The translations under genes and the position numbers were made by a program. A stretch of DNA of 6,237 bases, from positions 1 to 6,237 of the forward strand of contig JADLDQ010000334.1 in NCBI GenBank assembly GCA_020846575.1, written 5' to 3'. The notes under the pieces are model-generated. The model worked only from the letters and a program-made list of their open reading frames with translations. It was not told the origin of the DNA and ran no database searches. Shown here in pieces: positions 1 to 6,056 of this stretch. Numbering within the stretch: position 1 is the stretch's first letter; each line of letters opens with the position of its first letter. The stretch is from Burkholderiales bacterium. GTDB lineage: Bacteria; Pseudomonadota; Gammaproteobacteria; Burkholderiales; SG8-39.

Positions 1-1
1 C

Positions 2-100
2 CACCGTGCGCGCGAGGTGCTCACGCTCGACGAACGCCATTTCCGTGCCATGCGCGCCTACGAGCGCAAGAGCTTCCGGATCCTGCCGTTCGACGGCTGA
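2..100 (+). CDS. PIN-domain (VapC-type) toxin, C-terminal fragment cut by window edge
   Basis: The frame ending at the TGA at 98-100 reads HRAREVLTLDERHF and closes with FRILPFDG. This matches the usual end of PIN-domain ribonucleases: a hydrophobic strand, then LTLDERHF carrying the last acidic metal-site residue (here the D of TLDERHF), then a short F-x-I-L-P strand just before the stop. PIN proteins of the VapC group are Mg-dependent RNases and usually the toxin half of a toxin-antitoxin pair, with the antitoxin gene immediately upstream, here outside the window. Only 32 residues are visible, so the catalytic N-terminal Asp and the remaining acidic residues cannot be checked. A free-standing PIN nuclease that is not a toxin is the alternative. 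The family call is fairly firm; the toxin role is inference. Confidence 0.8.
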   Translation, partial: HRAREVLTLDERHFRAMRAYERKSFRILPFDG

Positions 101-117
101 CTCCGCCGCCAACGCGG

Positions 118-137
118 GGCAGCGGCGACGCGCTGCC
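118..137 (+). terminator. GC hairpin after the PIN gene, weak terminator candidate
   Basis: GGCAGCG at 118-124 and CGCTGCC at 131-137 form a perfect 7-bp stem with a 6-base loop, 18 bases after the PIN stop codon. No T-run follows, so this is not a classical intrinsic terminator. It could be a weak or Rho-assisted 3' end, or chance in GC-rich DNA. Confidence 0.25.
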
Positions 138-153
138 GGCGCTCGACTATCAT
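125..153 (+). promoter_or_regulatory. Weak promoter candidate before the kinase gene
   Basis: TATCAT at 148-153 matches five of six bases of the sigma70 -10 hexamer and is one of few AT-rich spots in the gap. The hexamer 17 bases upstream (125-130, GCGACG) matches only three of six -35 bases and lies in the loop of the 118-137 hairpin. A start would fall near 159-161, on top of the TTG proposed for the kinase. Either the kinase starts further in, or this is not its promoter. Confidence 0.2.
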
Positions 154-159
154 GCCTGC

Positions 160-3100
160 TTGGGCCGGGACCGCGGGGGGCGGGCGATCGCGAAGGCGGG
201 CAAACGCGGGCGCAAGGCGGCGCCGCAGGCGCGGCAGGCCGCGCTCGCGCCGCGGCAGGACAGCGCCGAGCGCCTCGAGCTCGTGACGCACGCCATCAAC
301 GAGGGCGTCTACGACTGGGACCTCGCCCGGAACACGATCTACTATTCCGAGCGCGTGTACGCGGCGCTCGGCATGTCGCCGAACCTCGTGCGCACGCCGA
401 AGGACTGGCGCAGGCGCATTCACCCGGACGACCTGGGCGAATACGACCGCCGGCTGGTCGAGCACTTCAAGGGCCGGCGCGAGCGCTTCGAGTGCGACTA
501 CCGCTACCGCGACCGCCACGGCGCCTGGCGCTGGGCGCGGCAGCACGGCATCGCGGTGCGCGATGCCGGCGGCCGCGTGCTGCGCATGGTCGGCTCCACC
601 GGCGACATCACCGAGATGAAGCGCGTCGAACGGGCGCTCAAGGAAAGCCAGGACCGCTACGCGCTCGCCACGCAGGCCGCCACCGAGGGCATCTACGAAT
701 GGAACCTCGGCTCGGGCTCGCTCTTCCTGTCCGAGCGCGCCAAGGAATTCTTCGCGGTGCGCGGCAAGGCGCTCACCCCCGCGGCCTGGAACCGGCGCGT
801 GCACAAGGACGACTTCCCCGGCTACCGGGCGGCGCTGACGGCGTTTCTCAAGGACCGGGAGGCCAAGTACTTCGAGCACGAATACCGCATCCGCGACGCC
901 GCCGGCGGCTACGCCTGGATCCTCGACCGCGCCGTCGCCGAGCGCGGCGCCAGGGACCGTGTGCTGCGCATGGTCGGCGCGCTCAGCGACGTCACCGAGC
1001 GCAAGCAGCACGAGCTCCAGCTCTCTCGCGCGCGCGACGAGGCCACCGCCGCGCTCGAGCGGCAGACGGCGACGGCGGAGATCCTCAAGGTCATCGCGAG
1101 CTCTCCTTCGGACGTGCAGCCAGTGTTCGACGTCATAGTGCGCAATGCCGTCCGGCTGTGCGGCGCACGCTATGGGCGCGCTTACCGGTACGACGGCGCC
1201 CTCATCCAGATGGTGGCGGGCCACGGGCTCAGCAAGGACGGGCGCGTGCTGGTGCAGCACGTGTTTCCGCGCCCCGCCGGTAAGGACACGATCGTCGGCA
1301 GGGTCATGCTTTCACGCATGCCGATGTTCGTGCGCGACAGCGAGCGCGACAGAGCGGTTCCCGCGCTGTCTCGCAAGATGATTCGAGCGCTCGAGACTCG
1401 CAGCCAGGTAACAGTCCCGATGCTGCGCGGCGGCGAGCCAATTGGCGCGATTACGCTCGGCTGGAGCGAGCCCGGCGCCTTCAACGACCAGCAAGTCGCC
1501 CTGTTGCGGACCTTTGCCGACCAGGCCGCAATCGCGATCGAGAACGTGCGCCTGTTCAACGAGACGAAAGAGGCGCTGGAGCAGCAGCGGGCGAGCGCCG
1601 AGGTGCTGGGCGCGATTTCCGGCTCGATGTCGAACACGCAGCCGGTGTTCGACCGCATCCTGGAAAGCTGCGAGCGCCTGTTCGCCGGCCGCCTGATCGG
1701 CATCAACGTGCTCGGCGCCGACGGCAGGCTGCACCTGGGCGCCTACCGCGGCGAGGGCCGCGAGCGCTTCGAGAAGGTCTTCCCGCTGCCCGCCGACGAG
1801 GGATCGGGCTCGGGCCTGGCCATGCTGCGCGGGCAGGTAGTGCACTTCCCGGACGTCGACGCGGACGCCAGCATCCCGCCCCCCACCCGTGACGGCTGCG
1901 CCGCGCTCGGCGTCAAGTCGGTGATCTTCGCGCCGATGATGGCCGAGGAAGGCGCGATCGGCGCCATCTTCGTCGGCCGCCGCCATGCGGTGCCGTTCAG
2001 CGACAAGGAAATCGAACTCCTCAAGGGTTTCGCCAACCAGGCGGCGATCAGCATCAAGAACGTGCGCCTCTTTAACGAGACCAGGGAGGCGCTCGAGCGG
2101 CAGACGGCGACGGCGGAGATCCTCAAGGTGATCGCCAGCTCACCCTCGGATGTGCAGCCGGTGTTCGATGCCATCGCCTGCGCCGCGCAAAAGCTCCTGC
2201 ACGCGCGCAATGCCGTCATCGTGCGGGTCGCGGACGACACGCTCCACCTGGTTGCGCACACGGAGACCACCGAGGCCGGCGACGCGGCGCTGAGGAAGCT
2301 CTTCCCGACCAGGCTGACCGGGCAAGGCGCGGCCGGAAAGGCGGTCGTGAGCGGAATGCCCAACTGGATCGTGGACGTGGAGACCGACCCCGCCTACTCG
2401 GCCGAGTTCCGGGCCGGCGCCCGCGCGCGCGGCTACCGCAGCTTGCTGGTGGTGCCGATGATGCGCGAGGACAAGGCGATCGGCGCGATCAACGTTACGC
2501 GGCCCGAACCGGGGGAGTTCTCCGAGCAACAGATCAAGCTGCTGCAGTCCTTCGCCGACCAGGCGGTGATCGCGATCGAGAACGTGCGCCTGTTCAACGA
2601 AACCAAGGAGGCGCTGGAGCGGCAGACGGCGACGGCGGAGATCCTCCGGGTGATCAGCCAGTCGACGACAGACGTGCAACCCGTGCTCGAGGCGATCGTG
2701 GTCAGCGCGGCGAAGCTGTTTCCCCGGTGCAATGCCTTCGTCTTCATGCGCGACGGCAACCTGGTCCGGTTGCGGGCCATCGAAGGCACTACGGTCGACG
2801 CGCGCCTCCGCGAGGAGCTCGGCGGCGTCTACCCGGTGCCGTTCGATCCGGCGGTGAGTTCGTCGGCGCGCGCCATGGTGGAGCGGCAGCCGAACTTCTG
2901 CGCCGACACCGAGGGCCCGGATGTTCCCGAGCACATCCGCAGCGCCGGCCGCGCGGCTCGCTTCCGCTCGAACGTGGTCGTGCCGCTGGTGCGCGACGAC
3001 GAGGGCATCGGCTCGATCGTTCTCACCGATCCGAGACCCGGCTACGTGCTGGACGACAAGCAGCTGGCGCTGCTCCGGACCTTCGCCGACCAGGCGGTGA

Positions 3101-4920
3101 TCGCGATCGAAAACGTGCGCCTGTTCAACGAAACGAAGGAAGCGCTCGAGCAGCAGACTGCGACCGCGGAGATTCTCAGGGTGATCAGCGAATCGCCCAC
3201 CGACACGCAGCCGGTGTTCGAGGCGATCGTGAAGAGCGGCCTGCGCCTCTACCCCGATTCGGTGGTGATGCTGGGCATCCCGATCGGCGGCAAGGTGCGC
3301 GCGGCGGCGATCGCCGCCGCCGAGGACGGTGCCGTGCAGGCGATGAGCGGGCGCTTCCCGGTGCCGCTGCTGCCCGACCGCATGCACGCGGCGGCGATCC
3401 TGCAGGGCGAGCTGATCGACGTCCCGGACGCCGACGCGGCGGCGGCGGGGCCCTACGCGGCGGGGGTGAAGAACTTCCTCGCCAGCGGCTACCGCGCAAT
3501 CACCATCGCGCCGATGATCTGCGGCGACGCGGCGATCGGCGCGATCAGCGTGTCGCGGCCCCGGCCCGGGCCGCTCAGCGACAAGCAGATCGCGCTGCTC
3601 AGGACCTTCGCCGCGCAGGCGGTGATCGCGATCGAGAACGTGCGCCTTTTCAAGGAGCTGGAGGCGCGCACCGAGGCGCTGACGCGCTCGGTCGGGCAGC
3701 TCACGGCGCTGCGCGAAGTGGGGCAGGCGGTGAGCTCGACCCTCGACCTGGAGACGGTGCTGCGCAGCATCGCCGCGCGCGCGGTGCAGTTGACCGGCCT
3801 CGACAGCGCGACGATCTACGAGTACGACGAGCGCACCGAGGCATTCCACCTGCGCACCGCGGAGAACCTCAGCGACGAGATCGTGGCGATGCTGCGCGAG
3901 ACGCCGATGGCGAAGGGCGCGGGGCCGGTCGGCCGCGCCGTGGAGACCGGCGAGCCGGTCGAGATCGCCGAGATGCTGGACGACAGCTACCAGAGCCCGC
4001 GGCGCGACTTCCTGCTCAAGGCCGGCTACCGCGCGCTGCTGGTGGTGCCGCTGCTGCGCGAGAGCCAGATCATCGGCGCGCTGACGGTGAGCCGCAGGTC
4101 GCCGGGCGCCTTCGCGCCCGAGATCGTCGACCTGCTCAAGACTTTCGCCACCCAGTCGGCGGTGGCGATCCAGAACGCGCGCCTGTTTCGCGAGATCGCC
4201 GAGAAGGGCAAGCAGCTCGAGGTCGCCAGCCGACACAAGTCGCAGTTCCTCGCCAGCATGAGCCACGAGCTGAGGACGCCCTTGAACGCGATCCTCGGCT
4301 TCAACGAGATGATCCTCGACCAGGTCTACGGCGAGCTCTCCGCGGACGTGCGCGCGCCGCTGGAGAACATCCAGACGAGCGGCAAGCACCTGCTGCGCCT
4401 GATCAACAACGTGCTCGACCTGGCCAAGATCGAGGCCGGCCGCATGGAGCTCGCGCTCGCGGACTACCTGGTGCAGGACACGGTGGCGAGCGTGCACGCG
4501 ACGCTGAAACCGCTCGCAGCGGAAAAGGGGCTGGAGTTCCTTGCCAGCGTGCCGGAGGACTTGCCGCCCGCCTACGGCGACGGCGGCCGCATCGCGCAAT
4601 GCCTGATGAACCTGGCCGGCAATTCGCTCAAGTTCACCAAGCAGGGCAGGGTGGAGATCGCCGTGGCGCAGGCGGACGGCCAGCTGCGCTACAGCGTCAC
4701 CGATACCGGCATCGGCATCGCGCCGGACAAGATCGGCAGCCTCTTCACCGAGTTCAAGCAGACCGACGCCACCATCGCTTCCGAGTACGGCGGCACGGGC
4801 CTGGGGCTTTCGATCACCCGGAAATTCATCGAGATGCACGGCGGGCGCATCTGGGTGGAGAGCGAGCCAGGCAAGGGTTCCGCCTTTATTTTTGAAGTGC
4901 CTTTACGAGCAAAAGCATGA
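160..4920 (+). CDS. Soluble multi-sensor histidine kinase (2 PAS, 6 GAF, HisKA, HATPase_c)
   Basis: This 1586-residue protein has no signal peptide or membrane segment, so it should sense cytosolic signals. Two PAS_3-like domains lie at about 37-152 and 163-281, each ending in a D-[IV]-T-E motif (GDITEMK, SDVTERK). Six GAF domains follow at about 318-466, 494-638, 666-812, 840-989, 1018-1164 and 1186-1343, the first five ending in NVRLF and the sixth in NARLF. The kinase core has the H box MSHELRTPLNAI with phospho-acceptor His1369, N box NLAGNSLKFT (Asn1484, Asn1488), G1 box DTGIGI (Asp1515), F box LFTEFKQTD and G2 box GGTGLGLSI (1544-1552). All core motifs look intact. The ligands of the PAS and GAF domains cannot be read from sequence. 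There is no attached receiver; the next gene supplies one and overlaps by ATGA. The start is uncertain: TTG at 160 is the first ATG/GTG/TTG in a frame that is open to the window edge, and no clear ribosome binding site precedes it. An ATG at 152 is out of frame, and GTG at 283 would cut into PAS1. The basic, Ala/Gly-rich first 35 residues may not be translated. Confidence 0.95.
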   Translation: MGRDRGGRAIAKAGKRGRKAAPQARQAALAPRQDSAERLELVTHAINEGVYDWDLARNTIYYSERVYAALGMSPNLVRTPKDWRRRIHPDDLGEYDRRLVEHFKGRRERFECDYRYRDRHGAWRWARQHGIAVRDAGGRVLRMVGSTGDITEMKRVERALKESQDRYALATQAATEGIYEWNLGSGSLFLSERAKEFFAVRGKALTPAAWNRRVHKDDFPGYRAALTAFLKDREAKYFEHEYRIRDAAGGYAWILDRAVAERGARDRVLRMVGALSDVTERKQHELQLSRARDEATAALERQTATAEILKVIASSPSDVQPVFDVIVRNAVRLCGARYGRAYRYDGALIQMVAGHGLSKDGRVLVQHVFPRPAGKDTIVGRVMLSRMPMFVRDSERDRAVPALSRKMIRALETRSQVTVPMLRGGEPIGAITLGWSEPGAFNDQQVALLRTFADQAAIAIENVRLFNETKEALEQQRASAEVLGAISGSMSNTQPVFDRILESCERLFAGRLIGINVLGADGRLHLGAYRGEGRERFEKVFPLPADEGSGSGLAMLRGQVVHFPDVDADASIPPPTRDGCAALGVKSVIFAPMMAEEGAIGAIFVGRRHAVPFSDKEIELLKGFANQAAISIKNVRLFNETREALERQTATAEILKVIASSPSDVQPVFDAIACAAQKLLHARNAVIVRVADDTLHLVAHTETTEAGDAALRKLFPTRLTGQGAAGKAVVSGMPNWIVDVETDPAYSAEFRAGARARGYRSLLVVPMMREDKAIGAINVTRPEPGEFSEQQIKLLQSFADQAVIAIENVRLFNETKEALERQTATAEILRVISQSTTDVQPVLEAIVVSAAKLFPRCNAFVFMRDGNLVRLRAIEGTTVDARLREELGGVYPVPFDPAVSSSARAMVERQPNFCADTEGPDVPEHIRSAGRAARFRSNVVVPLVRDDEGIGSIVLTDPRPGYVLDDKQLALLRTFADQAVIAIENVRLFNETKEALEQQTATAEILRVISESPTDTQPVFEAIVKSGLRLYPDSVVMLGIPIGGKVRAAAIAAAEDGAVQAMSGRFPVPLLPDRMHAAAILQGELIDVPDADAAAAGPYAAGVKNFLASGYRAITIAPMICGDAAIGAISVSRPRPGPLSDKQIALLRTFAAQAVIAIENVRLFKELEARTEALTRSVGQLTALREVGQAVSSTLDLETVLRSIAARAVQLTGLDSATIYEYDERTEAFHLRTAENLSDEIVAMLRETPMAKGAGPVGRAVETGEPVEIAEMLDDSYQSPRRDFLLKAGYRALLVVPLLRESQIIGALTVSRRSPGAFAPEIVDLLKTFATQSAVAIQNARLFREIAEKGKQLEVASRHKSQFLASMSHELRTPLNAILGFNEMILDQVYGELSADVRAPLENIQTSGKHLLRLINNVLDLAKIEAGRMELALADYLVQDTVASVHATLKPLAAEKGLEFLASVPEDLPPAYGDGGRIAQCLMNLAGNSLKFTKQGRVEIAVAQADGQLRYSVTDTGIGIAPDKIGSLFTEFKQTDATIASEYGGTGLGLSITRKFIEMHGGRIWVESEPGKGSAFIFEVPLRAKA
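1051..3182 (+). repeat. Degenerate tandem repeat encoding GAF units and their linkers
   Basis: Inside the kinase gene the GAF-linker unit recurs every 172-179 residues, measured between the Asn of N-[VA]-R-L-F at residues 462, 634, 808, 985, 1160 and 1339. DNA similarity is concentrated at the linkers. Positions 1051-1091 and 2089-2129 are identical over 41 bases. 2611-2651 is nearly the same, and 3142-3182 is a more diverged copy. The end of GAF3 (2551-2603) and of GAF4 (3082-3134) differ by one base over 53. The linkers encode a heptad-like helix, LFNETKEALE[RQ]QTATAEIL. GAF2 starts with a variant (QQRASAEVLGAI), and GAF6 is preceded by an unrelated helix (KELEARTEAL), so it stands outside the repeat series. 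The GAF cores between linkers are much more diverged. Confidence 0.85.
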
Positions 4921-5291
4921 CAGCGAAAACAATTCTCTACGTCGAAGACAATGAGATGAACCGGCAAATCGTGCGCGACCTCCTGAAGCGCACGAAGTAC
5001 CAGCTCGTCGAAGCGCACGACGGCGAAGCGGGTGTGGCGAAAGCACTGGAGGTCAAGCCCGACCTCATCCTCATGGACATTCAGCTGCCCAGGCTCTCGG
5101 GCCTGGACGCTACGCGCAAGCTGCGCGCCGATGCGGTGACGGCGAGCACGCCGATCATCACCATCACCTCGTTCGCGCTCTCGGGCGACGAGCAGAAGGC
5201 GAAGGAAGCCGGCGCCACCGCCTACCTCGCCAAGCCCTACAGCCCGAGGGACCTGCTCGCCCTCATCCGCAGGCTCGCGCCGGAGGAGTGA
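4917..5291 (+). CDS. Stand-alone response regulator receiver, DivK-like
   Basis: A 124-residue CheY/DivK-type receiver with no output domain. The acidic pocket is Glu10-Asp11 in VEDNEMN, the phospho-acceptor is Asp54 in LILMDIQLP, the switch Thr is Thr84 in ITITSF, and the conserved Lys is Lys106 in LAKPY. The VEDNE start, MDIQLP and TSFALSGDE stretches resemble DivK of Caulobacter and the receivers that follow PAS/GAF kinases in many proteobacteria. The ATG at 4917 overlaps the kinase TGA as ATGA. Only a weak ACGAG (4905-4909) precedes it, so translation is probably coupled to the kinase. It is the most likely phosphorylation target of His1369. With no DNA-binding or enzymatic domain it must signal by protein contact or feed a phosphorelay. 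The family call is firm; partner specificity is inferred from gene order. Confidence 0.95.
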   Translation: MTAKTILYVEDNEMNRQIVRDLLKRTKYQLVEAHDGEAGVAKALEVKPDLILMDIQLPRLSGLDATRKLRADAVTASTPIITITSFALSGDEQKAKEAGATAYLAKPYSPRDLLALIRRLAPEE

Positions 5292-5304
5292 GCGGGCGGC
5301 GCTG

Positions 5305-5961
5305 CTAGCCTTCCACCAGCCGGAAGCCGGCGTCCACGAAATCGGGATCGAAGGCGAACGCGCGCGCGACCTCCCGGCGCCGCATCACGAGAAAGCTGAT
5401 GTGGTCGACGAGGCTCAGCTGGCGCCTGCGCGAGCGCTCGAGCTCGCGCGCGCCCGCGGCGTGCAGCTCCTCGTCCACCCACTCGATGACGAACGCGGCC
5501 GAGTCCCTCGCCAGGCCGGCGGCGGCCTCGACCCCGAGTCGCGCCTGCAGCAGCGCGCTCGCTTCGACCAGCACGTAGTTGTGCGTGAGCAGCGCCTCGC
5601 CGCCGTCGAGGATCGCCTGCAGGCGGCGCAGCGCCGCCGAGGGCCGGCGCGTCGCGCGCGCGGCGCGAAAGCGCCACTGGTTGCCGACCCGGCGCTCGCT
5701 GAGCAGCCCCGCGGCCGCCACGCGGCCGAGCTCGCGCTGCATCGCGCCCGAGCCGCCGCCCGAGAGGCGCACCAGCTCGCCGAGGCTGCGCTCCTCCTCC
5801 TCGTGGGTTCGACCGCGAGATCTCGCCAGTGGCGTGCCCCCAGGGGGAGAGGGCCCTATGGTTGTGCGCAGAAAGGCAGTGCCGCGCAGGGACCCGGCCC
5901 GCGAGTTGAGAGAAGCGCGCGCCCGGGGGTCCGCGACCGCGAACATCCCCATCATCGCCAT
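5305..5961 (-). CDS. Winged-helix fragment fused to truncated PIN domain; probably chimeric or decayed
   Basis: This frame encodes 218 residues from the ATG at 5961, but recognisable protein begins only near residue 54 (5802). Residues 58-101 (RSLGELVRLS, GSGAMQREL, GLLSERRVGNQWRFRA) match the winged-helix domain of regulators and nucleotidyltransferase-linked proteins whose usual form is SGSGAVQREL...GNQKHYQAN. From about residue 107 to the end it is a PIN domain: LTHNYVLVE with acidic Glu133, WVDEELH, SLVDHISF with Asp186, and AFAFDPDF with Asp205/Asp207. The PIN N-terminal strand with the first catalytic Asp (usually D-[TS]-S-A) is missing, replaced by the winged helix, so nuclease activity is doubtful. 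Residues 1-53 are antisense to a receiver relic plus filler and are probably not real protein. Other starts are the GTG at 5772 (18 bases after a GAGGAGGAGGAG run at 5802-5791) or the ATG at 5742; both cut into the winged helix. It converges on the receiver gene with 13 bases between stops. The alternatives are a pseudogene made of two broken genes, or a true DNA-binding PIN fusion. Confidence 0.5.
   Translation of the reverse strand: MAMMGMFAVADPRARASLNSRAGSLRGTAFLRTTIGPSPPGGTPLARSRGRTHEEEERSLGELVRLSGGGSGAMQRELGRVAAAGLLSERRVGNQWRFRAARATRRPSAALRRLQAILDGGEALLTHNYVLVEASALLQARLGVEAAAGLARDSAAFVIEWVDEELHAAGARELERSRRRQLSLVDHISFLVMRRREVARAFAFDPDFVDAGFRLVEG
5803..5935. other. Patchwork spacer with short palindromes, no recognised gene
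   Basis: Between the conserved end of the wHTH-PIN frame and the receiver relic I recognise no protein in any frame. Three short perfect palindromes lie here: GCGAGATCTCGC at 5815-5826, CCCCC-A-GGGGG at 5837-5847, and AGGGCCCT at 5850-5857. An ATG at 5858 (+) follows purine-rich AGGGGGAGAGG and opens a frame that runs into the receiver relic and then, without a stop, through the antitoxin in another frame to the window edge. Its first 26 residues resemble nothing I know. Confidence 0.4.
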
Positions 5962-6013
5962 GACCTCCTTCGCGCTTTCGGGGGACGATCAAAAGGCGAA
6001 AGAAGCGGGCGCC
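5936..6013 (+). pseudogene. Receiver-domain relic (about 26 codons) related to the upstream response regulator
   Basis: The + strand frame here reads IPIIAMTSFALSGDDQK followed by AKEAGA, which is the segment of a receiver around the switch Thr (T of AMTSF). It aligns without gaps to residues 75-100 of the intact receiver (5139-5216): by hand count 64 of 78 bases and 21 of 26 residues agree. Eight of the 13 differing codons are synonymous, so the two diverged as working genes before this one was broken. Neither the phospho-acceptor Asp segment upstream nor the Lys-Pro segment downstream is present. Homology stops at GGCGCC, seven bases before the antitoxin promoter. It is a fragment of another receiver gene, not a fresh copy of the neighbour. 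Confidence 0.8.
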
Positions 6014-6019
6014 GGAGAA

Positions 6020-6048
6020 CTGACAGGCCGGGGGAATTGGTCTAAACT
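6020..6048 (+). promoter_or_regulatory. Sigma70-type promoter of the Phd-type antitoxin
   Basis: CTGACA at 6020-6025 matches five of six -35 bases, and TAAACT at 6043-6048 matches four of six -10 bases, with the optimal 17-base spacer. The expected start, six to eight bases after the -10, falls at about 6054-6056, directly before the ATG at 6057. No Shine-Dalgarno sequence lies in front of that ATG, so the transcript is probably leaderless or nearly so. Confidence 0.6.
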
Positions 6049-6056
6049 GACCAATT
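6035..6056. promoter_or_regulatory. Perfect inverted repeat, probable antitoxin operator
   Basis: AATTGGTC at 6035-6042 and GACCAATT at 6049-6056 are perfect reverse complements separated by the six bases of the -10 hexamer (6043-6048). The right arm abuts the antitoxin ATG. Phd-family antitoxins repress their own promoter by binding palindromes over the -10 region, so this is the expected autoregulatory site. Bound protein would cover both the -10 and the start point. Binding is inferred from position and symmetry. Confidence 0.7.

Noticed and set aside
6..1283. Long frames on both strands over the PAS region (6-1283 + and 58-1260 -)
   Set aside because: Both are compositionally biased shadows. 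The PAS and GAF1 motifs are all in the 160-4920 frame.
2140..4839. Stop-free 899-codon frame on the - strand across the kinase gene
   Set aside because: It is the antisense shadow of a GC-rich gene. Its translation is low-complexity (rich in H, R, D, L) with no recognisable domain, while the + strand frame has full kinase motifs.
2727..4895. Long + strand frame (722 codons) in another register within the kinase
   Set aside because: It is an Arg/Gly/Ala-rich frame-shadow of the kinase codons with no domain; the kinase frame is intact throughout.
5277..5302. Possible terminator between the convergent stops (GCGCCG/CGGCGC)
   Set aside because: A 6-bp stem with a 14-base loop over the receiver stop and no T-run is too weak to call.
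5803..5826. tRNA-like GGTTCGA motif
   Set aside because: The flanking bases do not form a T-arm stem, and no anticodon arm or acceptor stem lies at the right distance on either strand.
5401..6045. 214-codon + strand frame opposite the wHTH-PIN frame
   Set aside because: Its translation is low-complexity and matches nothing, while the opposite strand shows clear PIN motifs and the receiver relic lies in a different + frame.
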